A stretch of 64,000 nt of DNA from Kitasatospora aureofaciens (lineage in GTDB: Bacteria > Actinomycetota > Actinomycetes > Streptomycetales > Streptomycetaceae), in the NCBI GenBank assembly GCA_000720845.1, contig JODU01000011.1, forward strand, positions 62,001 to 126,000, read 5' to 3'. A model generated the notes under the pieces. The model saw only the letters and a program-made list of their open reading frames with translations. It was not told the origin of the DNA and made no database searches. Position numbers and translations under genes: made by a program. Shown here piece after piece: positions 49,655 through 57,604 of this stretch (position 1 is the first letter of the stretch; every line of letters begins with the position of its first letter).

Positions 49655-49695
49655 CTCGCGCCCCCCGTCGTGGACTGCCGGTGCCGGATCTTCCG

Positions 49696-49725
49696 TACTG
49701 CGACTTGCGGTACTGCGACTTGCGG
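49696..49725. repeat. Perfect 15-bp tandem duplication upstream of sigQ
   Basis: TACTGCGACTTGCGG is present twice head-to-tail (49696-49710, 49711-49725), 42 bp upstream of the sigQ start. It lies where the sigQ promoter or leader should be and may be a regulator site or a polymorphic tandem repeat. Confidence 0.65.
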
Positions 49726-49781
49726 TGTTGCTTGTGACGAAAAGCTTGCCCGGGTGACTTCATGGCCGTGTCCGCCGACTG

Positions 49782-49797
49782 TCACAGAGCTGTCACA
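49782..49797. promoter_or_regulatory. AfsQ1 box (GTnAC-n6-GTnAC)
   Basis: GTCACAGAGCTGTCAC fits the published S. coelicolor AfsQ1 consensus GTnAC-n6-GTnAC exactly. It lies between divergent sigQ and afsQ1 and could serve both. A weaker GTCAC-n6-GACAC follows at about 49806. Confidence 0.75.
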
Positions 49798-49908
49798 GGG
49801 GTCCGTCACCGCTGCGACACCCTTCCTTCACAGGGTCCGGCGGCGTCGTGGGACCCCAACCGCACCCACAGGTCGAACACCCACCCCCTCATGGGCCAGA
49901 ATGAGCGG

Positions 49909-50586
49909 GTGCCTTCCCTGTTGCTGATCGAGGACGACGACGCCATCCGTACGGCCCTGGAGCTCTCCCTGACCCGCCAGGGCCACCGGGTGGCCACCGC
50001 TGCCAGTGGTGAGGACGGTCTGAAGCTGTTGCGCGAGCAGCGGCCCGACCTGATCGTGCTGGACGTGATGCTGCCCGGCATCGACGGTTTCGAGGTGTGC
50101 CGCCGCATCCGGCGCACCGACCAGCTGCCGATCATCCTGCTGACCGCGCGCAACGACGACATCGACGTGGTCGTCGGTCTCGAATCGGGCGCCGACGACT
50201 ACGTCGTCAAACCCGTCCAGGGCCGGGTGCTCGACGCCCGGATCCGGGCCGTGCTGCGGCGCGGGGAACGGGAGTCCACCGACTCGGCGAGCTTCGGCAG
50301 CCTGGTCATCGACCGTTCCGCGATGACCGTGACGAAGAACGGCGAGGACCTCCAGCTGACGCCGACCGAGCTGCGCCTGCTCCTCGAACTGAGCCGGCGG
50401 CCGGGACAGGCCCTGTCCCGGCAGCAGTTGCTGCGGCTGGTGTGGGAGCACGACTACCTCGGCGACTCCCGGCTGGTGGACGCGTGCGTGCAGCGGCTGC
50501 GCGCCAAGGTCGAGGACGTGCCGTCGTCCCCGACCCTGATCCGTACCGTGCGCGGTGTCGGCTACCGGCTGGATCCGCCTCAGTGA
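49909..50586 (+). CDS. afsQ1: Two-component response regulator AfsQ1
   Basis: A 225-residue OmpR-type regulator, near-identical in my memory to S. coelicolor AfsQ1. The receiver starts LLLIEDDDAIRTAL; the phosphoacceptor is Asp52 in IVLDVMLPGIDG; the switch residues are in PIILLTARNDD and YVVKPVQ. The C-terminal winged helix has LTPTELRLLLELS and VQRLRAKVEDVP. AfsQ1 controls antibiotic genes, nitrogen assimilation and sigQ. GTG 49909 is chosen over ATG 49891 because CAGAAT ends six bases upstream and the protein then starts at PSLLLIEDD; no Shine-Dalgarno is present. Its stop overlaps the afsQ2 GTG. Confidence 0.96.
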   Translation: MPSLLLIEDDDAIRTALELSLTRQGHRVATAASGEDGLKLLREQRPDLIVLDVMLPGIDGFEVCRRIRRTDQLPIILLTARNDDIDVVVGLESGADDYVVKPVQGRVLDARIRAVLRRGERESTDSASFGSLVIDRSAMTVTKNGEDLQLTPTELRLLLELSRRPGQALSRQQLLRLVWEHDYLGDSRLVDACVQRLRAKVEDVPSSPTLIRTVRGVGYRLDPPQ

Positions 50587-52193
50587 CCCAGGAACACCAG
50601 GGGGGTACCCGCGGCCTGGCCGCGGCTCGCAAGGGATTCTGGTCCGGGCTGCGCTTCACCAGCCTGCGCCTGCGGCTGGTCCTCGTCTTCGGCCTGGTCG
50701 CGCTCACCGCCGCCGTGTCCGCGTCCGGCATCGCGTACTGGCTGAACCGGGAGGCGGTGCTGACCCGCACCCAGGACGCCGTGCTGCGCGACTTCGAGCA
50801 GGAGATGCAGAACCGGGCGGGCGCGCTGCCCGAGCACCCCACGCAGGACGAGTTGCAGCACACGGCCGGTCAGATGGCCAACAGCAGCCAGCGGTTCGGC
50901 GTGCTGCTGGTCGCCGAGGACGCCGACGGCGCGACGGTGTACGGCAGTTCGGGCGGTCTGGGCGGCTTCGCGCTGTCCGACGTGCCCGAGTCGCTGCGCA
51001 CGGCGGTGAACAAGGAGCAGAAGGTCACCTCGGCCAACAAGCACCCGTACCACCTGTACTGGCAGCGGATCACCGACGACGACACCCCGTACCTGGTGGC
51101 CGGCACGAGGGTGATCGGCGGCGGGCCGACCGGTTACATGCTGAAGTCGCTGGAACCGGAGGCCAAGGACCTGAACTCGCTCGCCTGGTCGCTGGGCATC
51201 GCCACGGCGCTCGCCCTGCTCGGCTCGGCGCTGCTCGCGCAGGCCCTGGCGACCACCGTGCTGAAGCCCGTGCACCGGCTGGGGGTCGCGGCGCGGCGCC
51301 TGGGCGAGGGGAAGCTGGACACCCGGCTGCGCGTGTCCGGCACCGACGAACTGGCCGATCTGTCCCGGACGTTCAACAGCGCCGCCGAGAACCTGGAGAA
51401 GCGGGTCGCGGACATGGCGGGCCGGGAGCAGGCCTCCCGGCGCTTCGTCGCGGACATGAGCCATGAGCTGCGCACGCCGCTGACGGCGCTCACCGCGGTG
51501 ACGGAGGTGCTGGAGGAGGAACTGGAGTTCGCGGGCGAGGGCGAGGGCGGGAGCTTCGACCCGATGGTGGAGCCGGCCGTGCGGCTGGTGGTGAGCGAGA
51601 CGCGGCGGCTGAACGACCTGGTGGAAAATCTGATGGAGGTCACCCGCTTCGACGCGGGCACCGCCCGGCTGGTCCTGGACGACGTGGACGTCGCCGACCA
51701 GATCACCGCCTGCATCGACGCCCGGGCCTGGCTGGACGCCGTCGAGCTGGAGGCCGAGCGCGGCATCCACGCCCGGCTCGACCCGCGCCGCCTGGACGTC
51801 ATCCTGGCCAACCTGATCGGCAACGCGCTCAAGCACGGCGGATCGCCGGTCCGGGTGTCCGTGTCGCGGGCGGACGACGAGGTCGTCATCCGGGTGCGGG
51901 ACAACGGCCCCGGCATCCCCGAGGACGTCCTGCCGCACGTCTTCGACCGCTTCTACAAGGCGAGCGCCTCCCGGCCGCGCTCCGAGGGCAGCGGCCTCGG
52001 CCTGTCCATCGCCCTGGAGAACGCGCACATCCACGGCGGCGGGATCACCGCCGAGAACGCCCCCCAGGGTGGTGCCGTGTTCACGCTGCGGCTGCCGCAG
52101 GACCCGTCCCCGCCCGCCGACGAGGAGGCCGAGGACACGGCGGGGGCCGCGGGCGACGGGAGCAAGGGCAAGGACGCGAAGGGACAGGTCTGA
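50583..52193 (+). CDS. afsQ2: Sensor histidine kinase AfsQ2
   Basis: A 536-residue membrane kinase. The first helix is LRLVLVFGLVALTAAVSASG, followed by an ~140-residue sensor domain outside the cell, a second helix (LGIATALALLGSALLAQALA) and a HAMP linker (ATTVLKPVHRLGVAARRLGEG). The H-box is ADMSHELRTPL with His294. The ATP-binding domain has LIGNALKHG, VRDNGPGIPED and SEGSGLGLSIA. The GTG overlaps the afsQ1 stop as GTGA, and its own stop overlaps the lipoprotein ATG (TGATG), so the three are translated as a unit. Confidence 0.95.
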   Translation: MTQEHQGGTRGLAAARKGFWSGLRFTSLRLRLVLVFGLVALTAAVSASGIAYWLNREAVLTRTQDAVLRDFEQEMQNRAGALPEHPTQDELQHTAGQMANSSQRFGVLLVAEDADGATVYGSSGGLGGFALSDVPESLRTAVNKEQKVTSANKHPYHLYWQRITDDDTPYLVAGTRVIGGGPTGYMLKSLEPEAKDLNSLAWSLGIATALALLGSALLAQALATTVLKPVHRLGVAARRLGEGKLDTRLRVSGTDELADLSRTFNSAAENLEKRVADMAGREQASRRFVADMSHELRTPLTALTAVTEVLEEELEFAGEGEGGSFDPMVEPAVRLVVSETRRLNDLVENLMEVTRFDAGTARLVLDDVDVADQITACIDARAWLDAVELEAERGIHARLDPRRLDVILANLIGNALKHGGSPVRVSVSRADDEVVIRVRDNGPGIPEDVLPHVFDRFYKASASRPRSEGSGLGLSIALENAHIHGGGITAENAPQGGAVFTLRLPQDPSPPADEEAEDTAGAAGDGSKGKDAKGQV

Positions 52194-52804
52194 TGACCGT
52201 ACGCCGGCTGCCGGCCCTCTCCGGGCTCCTGGTACTGGCCGCGCTGCTGACCGGGTGCGGCATCCGCGCCACCGAGGTGCCCACGGACTACGGCCCCGCG
52301 CCCTCGCGGGTGCGCTGCTCACTCGCCGAGCCGGACGTGTCGACGCGGGCCACGCCCGGTCTGCCGGCGCAGGTGTTTCTGCTGTGCGGTTCGTCGCTGG
52401 TGGCCGTGGACCGCACGGTGCGGGTGCCGGACGGCGCCTCGGACTCGGGGCGGCGCGTGCTGGTGGCCCAGGGGCTGCTGGACGAGCTGGCGGCACAGCC
52501 GTCGGCCGCGGAGAAGGAGGCCGGGTACACCTCGGACGTGCGCCGCGGGATCACGGTGACGGGACCGCGCTCCGGCGACCCCGAGGACACGCTGCGGCTG
52601 AGCACCGATCCCGACGACCTCACCTCGTACGCCCTCGCGCAGGTGGTGTGCACCTTCTCCGACTCCGCCGCGGCCGAGGGCGACGGCTCCGTGATCCTGG
52701 CCGGGCCCGCCGACCGGTCCGCCCGCCGCTACTCCTGCACGGACGAGGTCCGCTCCCGGCCCGGCAGCAACGAACCCCCGGCCGACGAGGTCGCGGGCGG
52801 CTGA
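52193..52804 (+). CDS. Lipoprotein of the afsQ operon
   Basis: A 203-residue lipoprotein with signal peptide and lipobox LLTGC (lipidated Cys22). The mature part has three or more cysteines (RVRCSLAE, VFLLCGSS, YSCTDE) and begins after a short proline-rich stretch. It overlaps the afsQ2 stop and is therefore co-expressed with the AfsQ two-component system. In S. coelicolor the equivalent gene (SCO4905) is known as a lipoprotein of unknown role; a helper of the AfsQ2 sensor domain is likely by position. Confidence 0.88.
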   Translation: MTVRRLPALSGLLVLAALLTGCGIRATEVPTDYGPAPSRVRCSLAEPDVSTRATPGLPAQVFLLCGSSLVAVDRTVRVPDGASDSGRRVLVAQGLLDELAAQPSAAEKEAGYTSDVRRGITVTGPRSGDPEDTLRLSTDPDDLTSYALAQVVCTFSDSAAAEGDGSVILAGPADRSARRYSCTDEVRSRPGSNEPPADEVAGG

Positions 52805-52915
52805 CCGGCGACCACCTGCCGGGTGAACGGCCCGGGCGGGGCCATGTGGCGCAGGCCTCACCCTTGCGTGTAAGTGCCCGGAACCGCGCACGGCGGGGGG
52901 CGCGTCTTGGGGGAC

Positions 52916-53467
52916 GTGCAGCGTCATGGGTTCCTCGGCGGCAGCGCCGCGCTCCGCATCCGTGCGACAGGAAGTGTTCTCCTGGTCGCGCATCTCGCGT
53001 TCGTCGCCTGGTACGCGCTGCGGCCGCTGGACGTCCCCTGGGTACTGCCACCGAACCTGCAGCCGTTCGCCGGGATCCGCGCCGACCTGGCGCTGGGCGG
53101 GCGCGAGGCGGCTCGTTCGCTGGGCGGGGCGCTGGTCCTGCTGGCGCCGCTCGGCGTCCTGCTGCCGATGGCCGGCGGGCGGCTGCACGTCTCGCCGCTG
53201 GCGTCCCTGCTGCGCACCACGGCCGCGGCCGCGCTGCTGTCGGTGGGGATCGAGCTGCTGCAGACCGGGGTGCCCGGTCAGGTCGTCGACATCGATTCGG
53301 TGCTGCTGAACACGGTGGGCGTGGCCCTGGCGCACCTCGCCGTGGTCCCGGCGGGCCGGGCCCGGCTCCGTCGCTGGTACCGGCAGGCCGGGCGGGAGGG
53401 TGTCCCTCAGGAGGAGCCCGCTCAGGGTCGGACCCCGACGATTCCCAGGGTCGGTATCGCCCCGTAG
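52916..53467 (+). CDS. VanZ-family membrane protein
   Basis: A 183-residue protein with three or four membrane helices. The VanZ-like core is GSVLLVAHLAFVAWYALRPL, then NLQPFAGI, the helix LGGALVLLAPLGVLLPMAGG, and SVGIELLQTGVPGQVVDIDSV with its family E-x7-GR-like variant. VanZ proteins affect teicoplanin/lipoglycopeptide susceptibility and cell-surface biology. GTG 52916 preceded by GGGGG is preferred; GTG 52874 is an alternative. It is not translationally coupled to the afsQ genes (gap 111 bp). Confidence 0.75.
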   Translation: MQRHGFLGGSAALRIRATGSVLLVAHLAFVAWYALRPLDVPWVLPPNLQPFAGIRADLALGGREAARSLGGALVLLAPLGVLLPMAGGRLHVSPLASLLRTTAAAALLSVGIELLQTGVPGQVVDIDSVLLNTVGVALAHLAVVPAGRARLRRWYRQAGREGVPQEEPAQGRTPTIPRVGIAP

Positions 53468-53562
53468 AGCGACGCTTTGCGCCGTTCGTCTCCGTAGCGT
53501 GGAGGGCAGATGAAGGGGAAGCCGGAAGGCGGCCCCACCCACACGCTCACGAAGGAGCCGCG

Positions 53563-53766
53563 ATGTCCCGCCTCGCCCGCCCCACCCACGGCCGCATGAT
53601 CGGCGGAGTGTGCGCCGCGCTGGCCCGGCGCTTCGGCACCTCCGCCACCACGATGCGGGTGATCTTCGTGGTCTCCTGCCTGCTGCCGGGCCCGCAGTTC
53701 CTGCTCTACCTGGCCCTGTGGATCCTGTTCCCGTCCGAGGAGAAGGCCGCCCGCACGGCCTGGTGA
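53563..53766 (+). CDS. PspC-domain small membrane protein
   Basis: A 67-residue PspC domain on its own. The signature is MIGGVCAALARRFGTSATTMRV (basic, glycine-led), followed by the membrane helix VIFVVSCLLPGPQFLLYLALW, and ILFPSEE. In E. coli PspC helps the phage-shock response, while actinobacterial one-domain forms are poorly studied. The ATG follows GAAGGAG at good spacing. A strong terminator follows at 53791. Confidence 0.88.
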   Translation: MSRLARPTHGRMIGGVCAALARRFGTSATTMRVIFVVSCLLPGPQFLLYLALWILFPSEEKAARTAW

Positions 53767-53790
53767 GACCCGTACCCCCTCTGGTACGCC

Positions 53791-53827
53791 GATGGGGCGC
53801 ACCCGGTGTCGCCGGGTGCGCCCCATC
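53791..53827. terminator. Strong bidirectional terminator
   Basis: A perfect 16-bp stem (53791-53806 with 53812-53827) and TGTCG loop between the convergent PspC and secreted-protein genes. Confidence 0.8.
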
Positions 53828-53852
53828 GGCGCGTGCGGGGTGGGCGGGACGC

Positions 53853-54221
53853 TCAGCCGCCCAGCGGGAGGCCGTTGACCGGCAGGCCCTGGGTGGGCAG
53901 CCCCTTCAGCGGCACTCCGCCGAGCAGCTTGGCGACCGGCTCGGTCGGGCCCTCGGCGAGCTGCTCGGCGACCACCTGCTCGACGACCGGCTGCGCGACG
54001 GTCAGCCCGGTGTGGGAGATCTTGCGGCCCTGCTCCAGCACGTTGCCAGCGCCGGGCGCGACCTGGGAGACGGTCTCCGCGGGGAGGGTGCGGGCGACGG
54101 AGTCCACCGTCTGCGCGGTGTCGGGGAGCTCGGGGGCCGCGGTGGCCGCGCCCGCGCCGGCGGCGGCGAAGGCGGCACCGAGGGCGGCGACACCGAGGGT
54201 CTTGGCAGCAGACTGCTTCAT
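53853..54221 (-). CDS. Small secreted protein with C-terminal GLP repeats
   Basis: A 122-residue protein with a signal peptide (MKQSAAKTLGVAALGAAFAA, cut near ATAAPE). The mature part is helical and acidic (TVDSVARTLPAETVSQVAP), ending in repeated LKGLPTQGLPVNGLPLGG. Actinomycete ATP-binding or enzyme motifs are absent. GAGGACG precedes the ATG. It is similar in type to the protein at 47443; both are probably cell-wall-zone proteins. Function unknown. Confidence 0.78.
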   Translation of the reverse strand: MKQSAAKTLGVAALGAAFAAAGAGAATAAPELPDTAQTVDSVARTLPAETVSQVAPGAGNVLEQGRKISHTGLTVAQPVVEQVVAEQLAEGPTEPVAKLLGGVPLKGLPTQGLPVNGLPLGG

Positions 54222-54361
54222 GAGAATGCGTCCTCGTAATGGGGTGACGGGGATGTGAGCGGTCCTTGACCGTAAACACGTCCGGCGCCCGGCGGCAAAC
54301 ATCGAAATGCGGACGGTTGGTGAAAGCCCGTCCGCGATTCCGTATTACCGTCACCCCGCAC

Positions 54362-55552
54362 TCAGCCCTCGGACTCCGAAGAACCGCTGGTAGAAGCCGT
54401 CTGCTGGAACAGCCATTCGGACTTCAGCTCCGCATATCCGGGCTTGATGACGTCATTGATCATGGCCAGTCGTTCATCGAAAGGAATGAACGCTGATTTC
54501 ATCGCATTGACGGAGAACCACTGCATGTCGTCGAGCGTGTAACCGAACGCCTCGACAAGGTGCTCGAATTCCCGGCTCATGCTGGTGTGGGACATCAGCC
54601 GGTTGTCGGTGTTGACGGTGGCCCGGAAGTGCAGTCGGCGCAGCAGCCCGATGGGGTGTTCGGCGTAGGAGTCGGCGGCGCCGGTCTGGAGGTTGGAGCT
54701 GGGGCACAGCTCCAGCGGGATCCGCTTGTCGCGGACGTAGGAGGCGAGCCGGCCGAGCTTGACCGAGCCGTCCTCGTGGACCTGGATGTCGTCGATGATG
54801 CGCACCCCGTGCCCGAGCCGGTCGGCGCCGCACCACTGCAGGGCCTGCCAGATGGACGGCAGCCCGAACGCCTCACCGGCGTGGATCGTGAAGTGGTTGT
54901 TCTCGCGCTTCAGGTACTCGAAGGCGTCCAGGTGCCGGGTGGGCGGGTATCCGGCCTCGGCACCGGCGATGTCGAACCCGACGACCCCGAGATCGCGGTA
55001 CCGGTTGGCGAGTTCGGCGATCTCCAGGGAGCGGGCGGCGTGCCGCATGGCGGTGAGCAGGGCGCCGACCCGGATGCGGTGGCCGTTCTCCCGGGCGCGC
55101 CGCTCGCCCTCCCGGAAGCCCTCGTTGACGGCCTCGACGACCTCTTCGAGGGTCAGCCCCTTCTCCAGGTGCTGCTCGGGCGCGTACCGCACCTCGGCGT
55201 AGACGACGCCGTCCTCGGCGAGGTCCTGCGCGCACTCGGCGGCGACCCGGACCAGGGCGTCGCAGGTCTGCATGACGCCGACGGTGTGGGAGAACGTCTC
55301 CAGGTACCGCTCCAGCGACCCGGAGTCGGCGGCCCGCCGGAACCAGGTGCCGAGCCGGTCGGCGTCGGTTTCGGGGAGGTCCGGGTAGCCGGTCTCGCGG
55401 GCGAGTTCGACGACCGTGCCGGGCCGCAGCCCGCCGTCGAGGTGGTCGTGCAGCAGAACCTTCGGCGCCCGGCGGATCCGGTCCGGCGACGGTGTCTTCG
55501 AGGCCGTCGCGGTGTTCGCCGCGGCGCTCTTCTCGGTGCTTCGGCTCGTCAT
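54362..55552 (-). CDS. add: Adenosine deaminase
   Basis: A 396-residue adenosine deaminase. Zinc/active-site histidines: His35 and His37 in KVLLHDHLDGG, a third in FTIHAGEAFG with the catalytic glutamate, and the last in DRLGHGVRI with the aspartate in ATVNTDNRLM. It converts (deoxy)adenosine to (deoxy)inosine, which the purine nucleoside phosphorylase can cleave. TAGAGT ends six bases before the ATG and there is no Shine-Dalgarno, suggesting a leaderless mRNA. The CTACGCGCGTAG palindrome lies just upstream of that -10, as in the deoC promoter. Confidence 0.95.
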   Translation of the reverse strand: MTSRSTEKSAAANTATASKTPSPDRIRRAPKVLLHDHLDGGLRPGTVVELARETGYPDLPETDADRLGTWFRRAADSGSLERYLETFSHTVGVMQTCDALVRVAAECAQDLAEDGVVYAEVRYAPEQHLEKGLTLEEVVEAVNEGFREGERRARENGHRIRVGALLTAMRHAARSLEIAELANRYRDLGVVGFDIAGAEAGYPPTRHLDAFEYLKRENNHFTIHAGEAFGLPSIWQALQWCGADRLGHGVRIIDDIQVHEDGSVKLGRLASYVRDKRIPLELCPSSNLQTGAADSYAEHPIGLLRRLHFRATVNTDNRLMSHTSMSREFEHLVEAFGYTLDDMQWFSVNAMKSAFIPFDERLAMINDVIKPGYAELKSEWLFQQTASTSGSSESEG

Positions 55553-55558
55553 TTCCGC

Positions 55559-55580
55559 ACTCTAACTCCTACGCGCGTAG
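55559..55580 (-). promoter_or_regulatory. add promoter -10 with CTACGCGCGTAG operator
   Basis: The palindrome fills 55569-55580 and the -10 TAGAGT reads 55564 to 55559 on the minus strand, with a 4-bp gap. Third copy of this palindrome in the window. Confidence 0.65.
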
Positions 55581-55687
55581 AACGCCGGGTGAATGCCGGG
55601 ACCCGATGCGGTGTACGGACTCCCCGATATGTAACGGTGACTGCGCGGACGGGTTCCGTACACCCGGACTTCTGAGAATCTTCTGCC

Positions 55688-56449
55688 ATGGCACAGCAAG
55701 CGACGCCGGTCCGTCGGGCCCGGCTGGGGCGGACGCTCGGTCCGGAGGGGACGGCGGTGAGCGGTGTGGTGCTGCTGCTCCCCGAGGGCGACGAGGTGTC
55801 CGACCGCAGGCCCTCCGCGCTGCTCGCGGCCGCGTCCGTACGCGCGTTGGGGCGCAGGCTGGCACGCGCGGGCCGGGAGGAGGGGCTGGCCGCGCATGTC
55901 GTGCACTACCGGTACCGCGGCTGGAACGGCGCCGAGGCGCACCTCGCCCGGGACGCCGAATGGGCCGCCGAGGAGGCCCAACGGCGCTACGGCGACGTGC
56001 CCGTCTGCCTGGCCGGCCTCGGCATGGGCGGCCGGGCTGCGCTGCGGGCCGCCGGGCACGAGGCCGTCAACTCGGCGCTGGCGATCGCACCTTGGCTGCC
56101 GGAGGACGACGTGGCCGCGCCACCCGAACCGGTGAAGCAGCTCGCCGGACGCCAGGTGCTGATCGTGCACGGCACCAACGACGGGCGCAGCGACCCGGAG
56201 TTGTCGTTCCGGCTCGCCTCCCGGGCGAAGAAGGCGAACCGGGCCGTGTGCCGGTTCGAGGTGCACTCCGACGGCCACGGGCTGCGCCAGTACCGGGACG
56301 AAGTCGCCGCACTGGCGGAGGACTTCGTGATGGGCGTGCTGTTCGGGCAGTCCTTCTCCCGTCCGGTGGAGGACGCGCTGGCCGCTCCCCCGCCCCTGGG
56401 CCTGCGGATGCCGCTGGCGGCCGGGTTCGGGAAGTCGTTGCGGCGCTAG
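55688..56449 (+). CDS. Alpha/beta-hydrolase-fold protein lacking the nucleophile serine
   Basis: A 253-residue alpha/beta-hydrolase fold protein, dienelactone-hydrolase-like. VHGTNDGRSDPE provides the acid position and SDGHGLRQYRDEV the histidine. The nucleophile elbow reads GLGMGG, so the usual GxSxG serine is methionine-flanked glycine and absent. It therefore cannot be a normal serine hydrolase; it may bind a ligand, act as a scaffold, or use another residue. There is no signal peptide. GAGAAT lies eight bases before the ATG. It is divergent from add. Confidence 0.78.
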   Translation: MAQQATPVRRARLGRTLGPEGTAVSGVVLLLPEGDEVSDRRPSALLAAASVRALGRRLARAGREEGLAAHVVHYRYRGWNGAEAHLARDAEWAAEEAQRRYGDVPVCLAGLGMGGRAALRAAGHEAVNSALAIAPWLPEDDVAAPPEPVKQLAGRQVLIVHGTNDGRSDPELSFRLASRAKKANRAVCRFEVHSDGHGLRQYRDEVAALAEDFVMGVLFGQSFSRPVEDALAAPPPLGLRMPLAAGFGKSLRR

Positions 56450-56587
56450 CGCGGGGGACGAGCACCGGGGGTGGCGGCGCCTTTTGGGCCGGCTTCCTCG
56501 CCGGGCTCGCCCACACCTGCCGCGGGCGCCCGGGAGTGCGCGCTCGACCCGGCGATCTGCCGCTGTCCGCGGTGTGGGGCGCGCTTC

Positions 56588-57541
56588 CTATGACGGCAGC
56601 AGGCTCCCACGCCGCGACAGCAGGAACTTCTTGAACGCCGCGACGGGCGGGGTGTCCGTGCGGCCCGCCAGCCAGGCCACCCCGATCTCGCGGGCGGCGC
56701 GCGGGGCGGTGACCGTCAGTTCGGCCACGCCGGGGCGGGGCACGGCGGGCGGCGGCAGCAGGGCGACGCCGAGTCCGGCCGCGACCAGCCCGCGCAGCGT
56801 CTCCGCCTCCTCCCCCTCGAAGGCGACCTTGGGCCGGAATCCGGCCTCCTTGCACAGGGCGTCGGTGATGCGGCGCAGCCCGTAGCCGGGCTCCAGGGTC
56901 ACGAAGTTCTCGTCGGCGGCCTCGGCGAGGCGGATCCGCCTGCGGCCGGCCAGGGTGTGGTCGGCCGGCACGACCAGGCGCAGCTTCTGCTCGTCGAGGC
57001 GGCGGGCGACCAGGTCGGGGGCGTCGGGCACCGGGGAGGTCAGGCACAGGTCCAGCTCTCCGGCGCGCAGCCGCTCCAGCATGGCCTCGCCGTAGTTCTG
57101 CACGAGGCTGAAGCGGACCCGGGGGTGGTCGGCGCGGAAGGCGTGCAGCAGGCCGGGGACGGTCTCGGCGCCCATGGTGTGCAGGAAGCCGAAGGCGACC
57201 TTGCCGGTGGCCGGGTCGGCGTCGGCGCGGACCTCGTCGGCGGCACGCTCGACCTCGGCGAGGGCGCGTTCCACGGAGCCGAGGAAGGTGCGCCCCGCGA
57301 CGGTCAGCGCGAGGGTGCGGCCGCGGCGCACGAAGAGGTCGACGCCGAGGTCCTGTTCCAGGCGGACGAGGGCGCGGGAGAGGGTCGACTGGGGGACGTT
57401 CATCTCCTGGGCGGCCCGGGTGACGTGCTCGGTGCGGGCCACGCCGGCGAAGTGCGCGAGGCGGGGCGCGAGCAGCGCGACGATGTCTTCCGTGTCACCG
57501 GACGGTGACAGGCGGGGCCGTGAGCTTTGCTGATGCACCAT
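56588..57541 (-). CDS. LysR-family transcriptional regulator
   Basis: A 317-residue LysR protein. The N-terminal helix-turn-helix is FAGVARTEHVTRAAQEMNVP followed by STLSRALVRLEQDLGVDLF. The effector domain (residues ~110-300) has GKVAFGFLHTMGAETVPGLL and typical LTTR strands. CATAAT ends seven bases before the ATG, consistent with leaderless transcription. It is divergent from an MFS exporter with a T-n-A type palindrome in between, the classic LysR arrangement, so it probably activates the transporter. Confidence 0.9.
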   Translation of the reverse strand: MVHQQSSRPRLSPSGDTEDIVALLAPRLAHFAGVARTEHVTRAAQEMNVPQSTLSRALVRLEQDLGVDLFVRRGRTLALTVAGRTFLGSVERALAEVERAADEVRADADPATGKVAFGFLHTMGAETVPGLLHAFRADHPRVRFSLVQNYGEAMLERLRAGELDLCLTSPVPDAPDLVARRLDEQKLRLVVPADHTLAGRRRIRLAEAADENFVTLEPGYGLRRITDALCKEAGFRPKVAFEGEEAETLRGLVAAGLGVALLPPPAVPRPGVAELTVTAPRAAREIGVAWLAGRTDTPPVAAFKKFLLSRRGSLLPS

Positions 57542-57559
57542 GGGAACGATTATGGCCAT

Positions 57560-57572
57560 TCCATGCATTGGA
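57560..57572. promoter_or_regulatory. LysR-type operator candidate
   Basis: TCCATGCATTGGA (TCCA-n5-TGGA) lies between the divergent LysR and MFS genes and overlaps the MFS -35 region. Confidence 0.45.
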
Positions 57573-57604
57573 CGGATGAGTAAGGGGCTTCGTACCTTCG
57601 TGGC

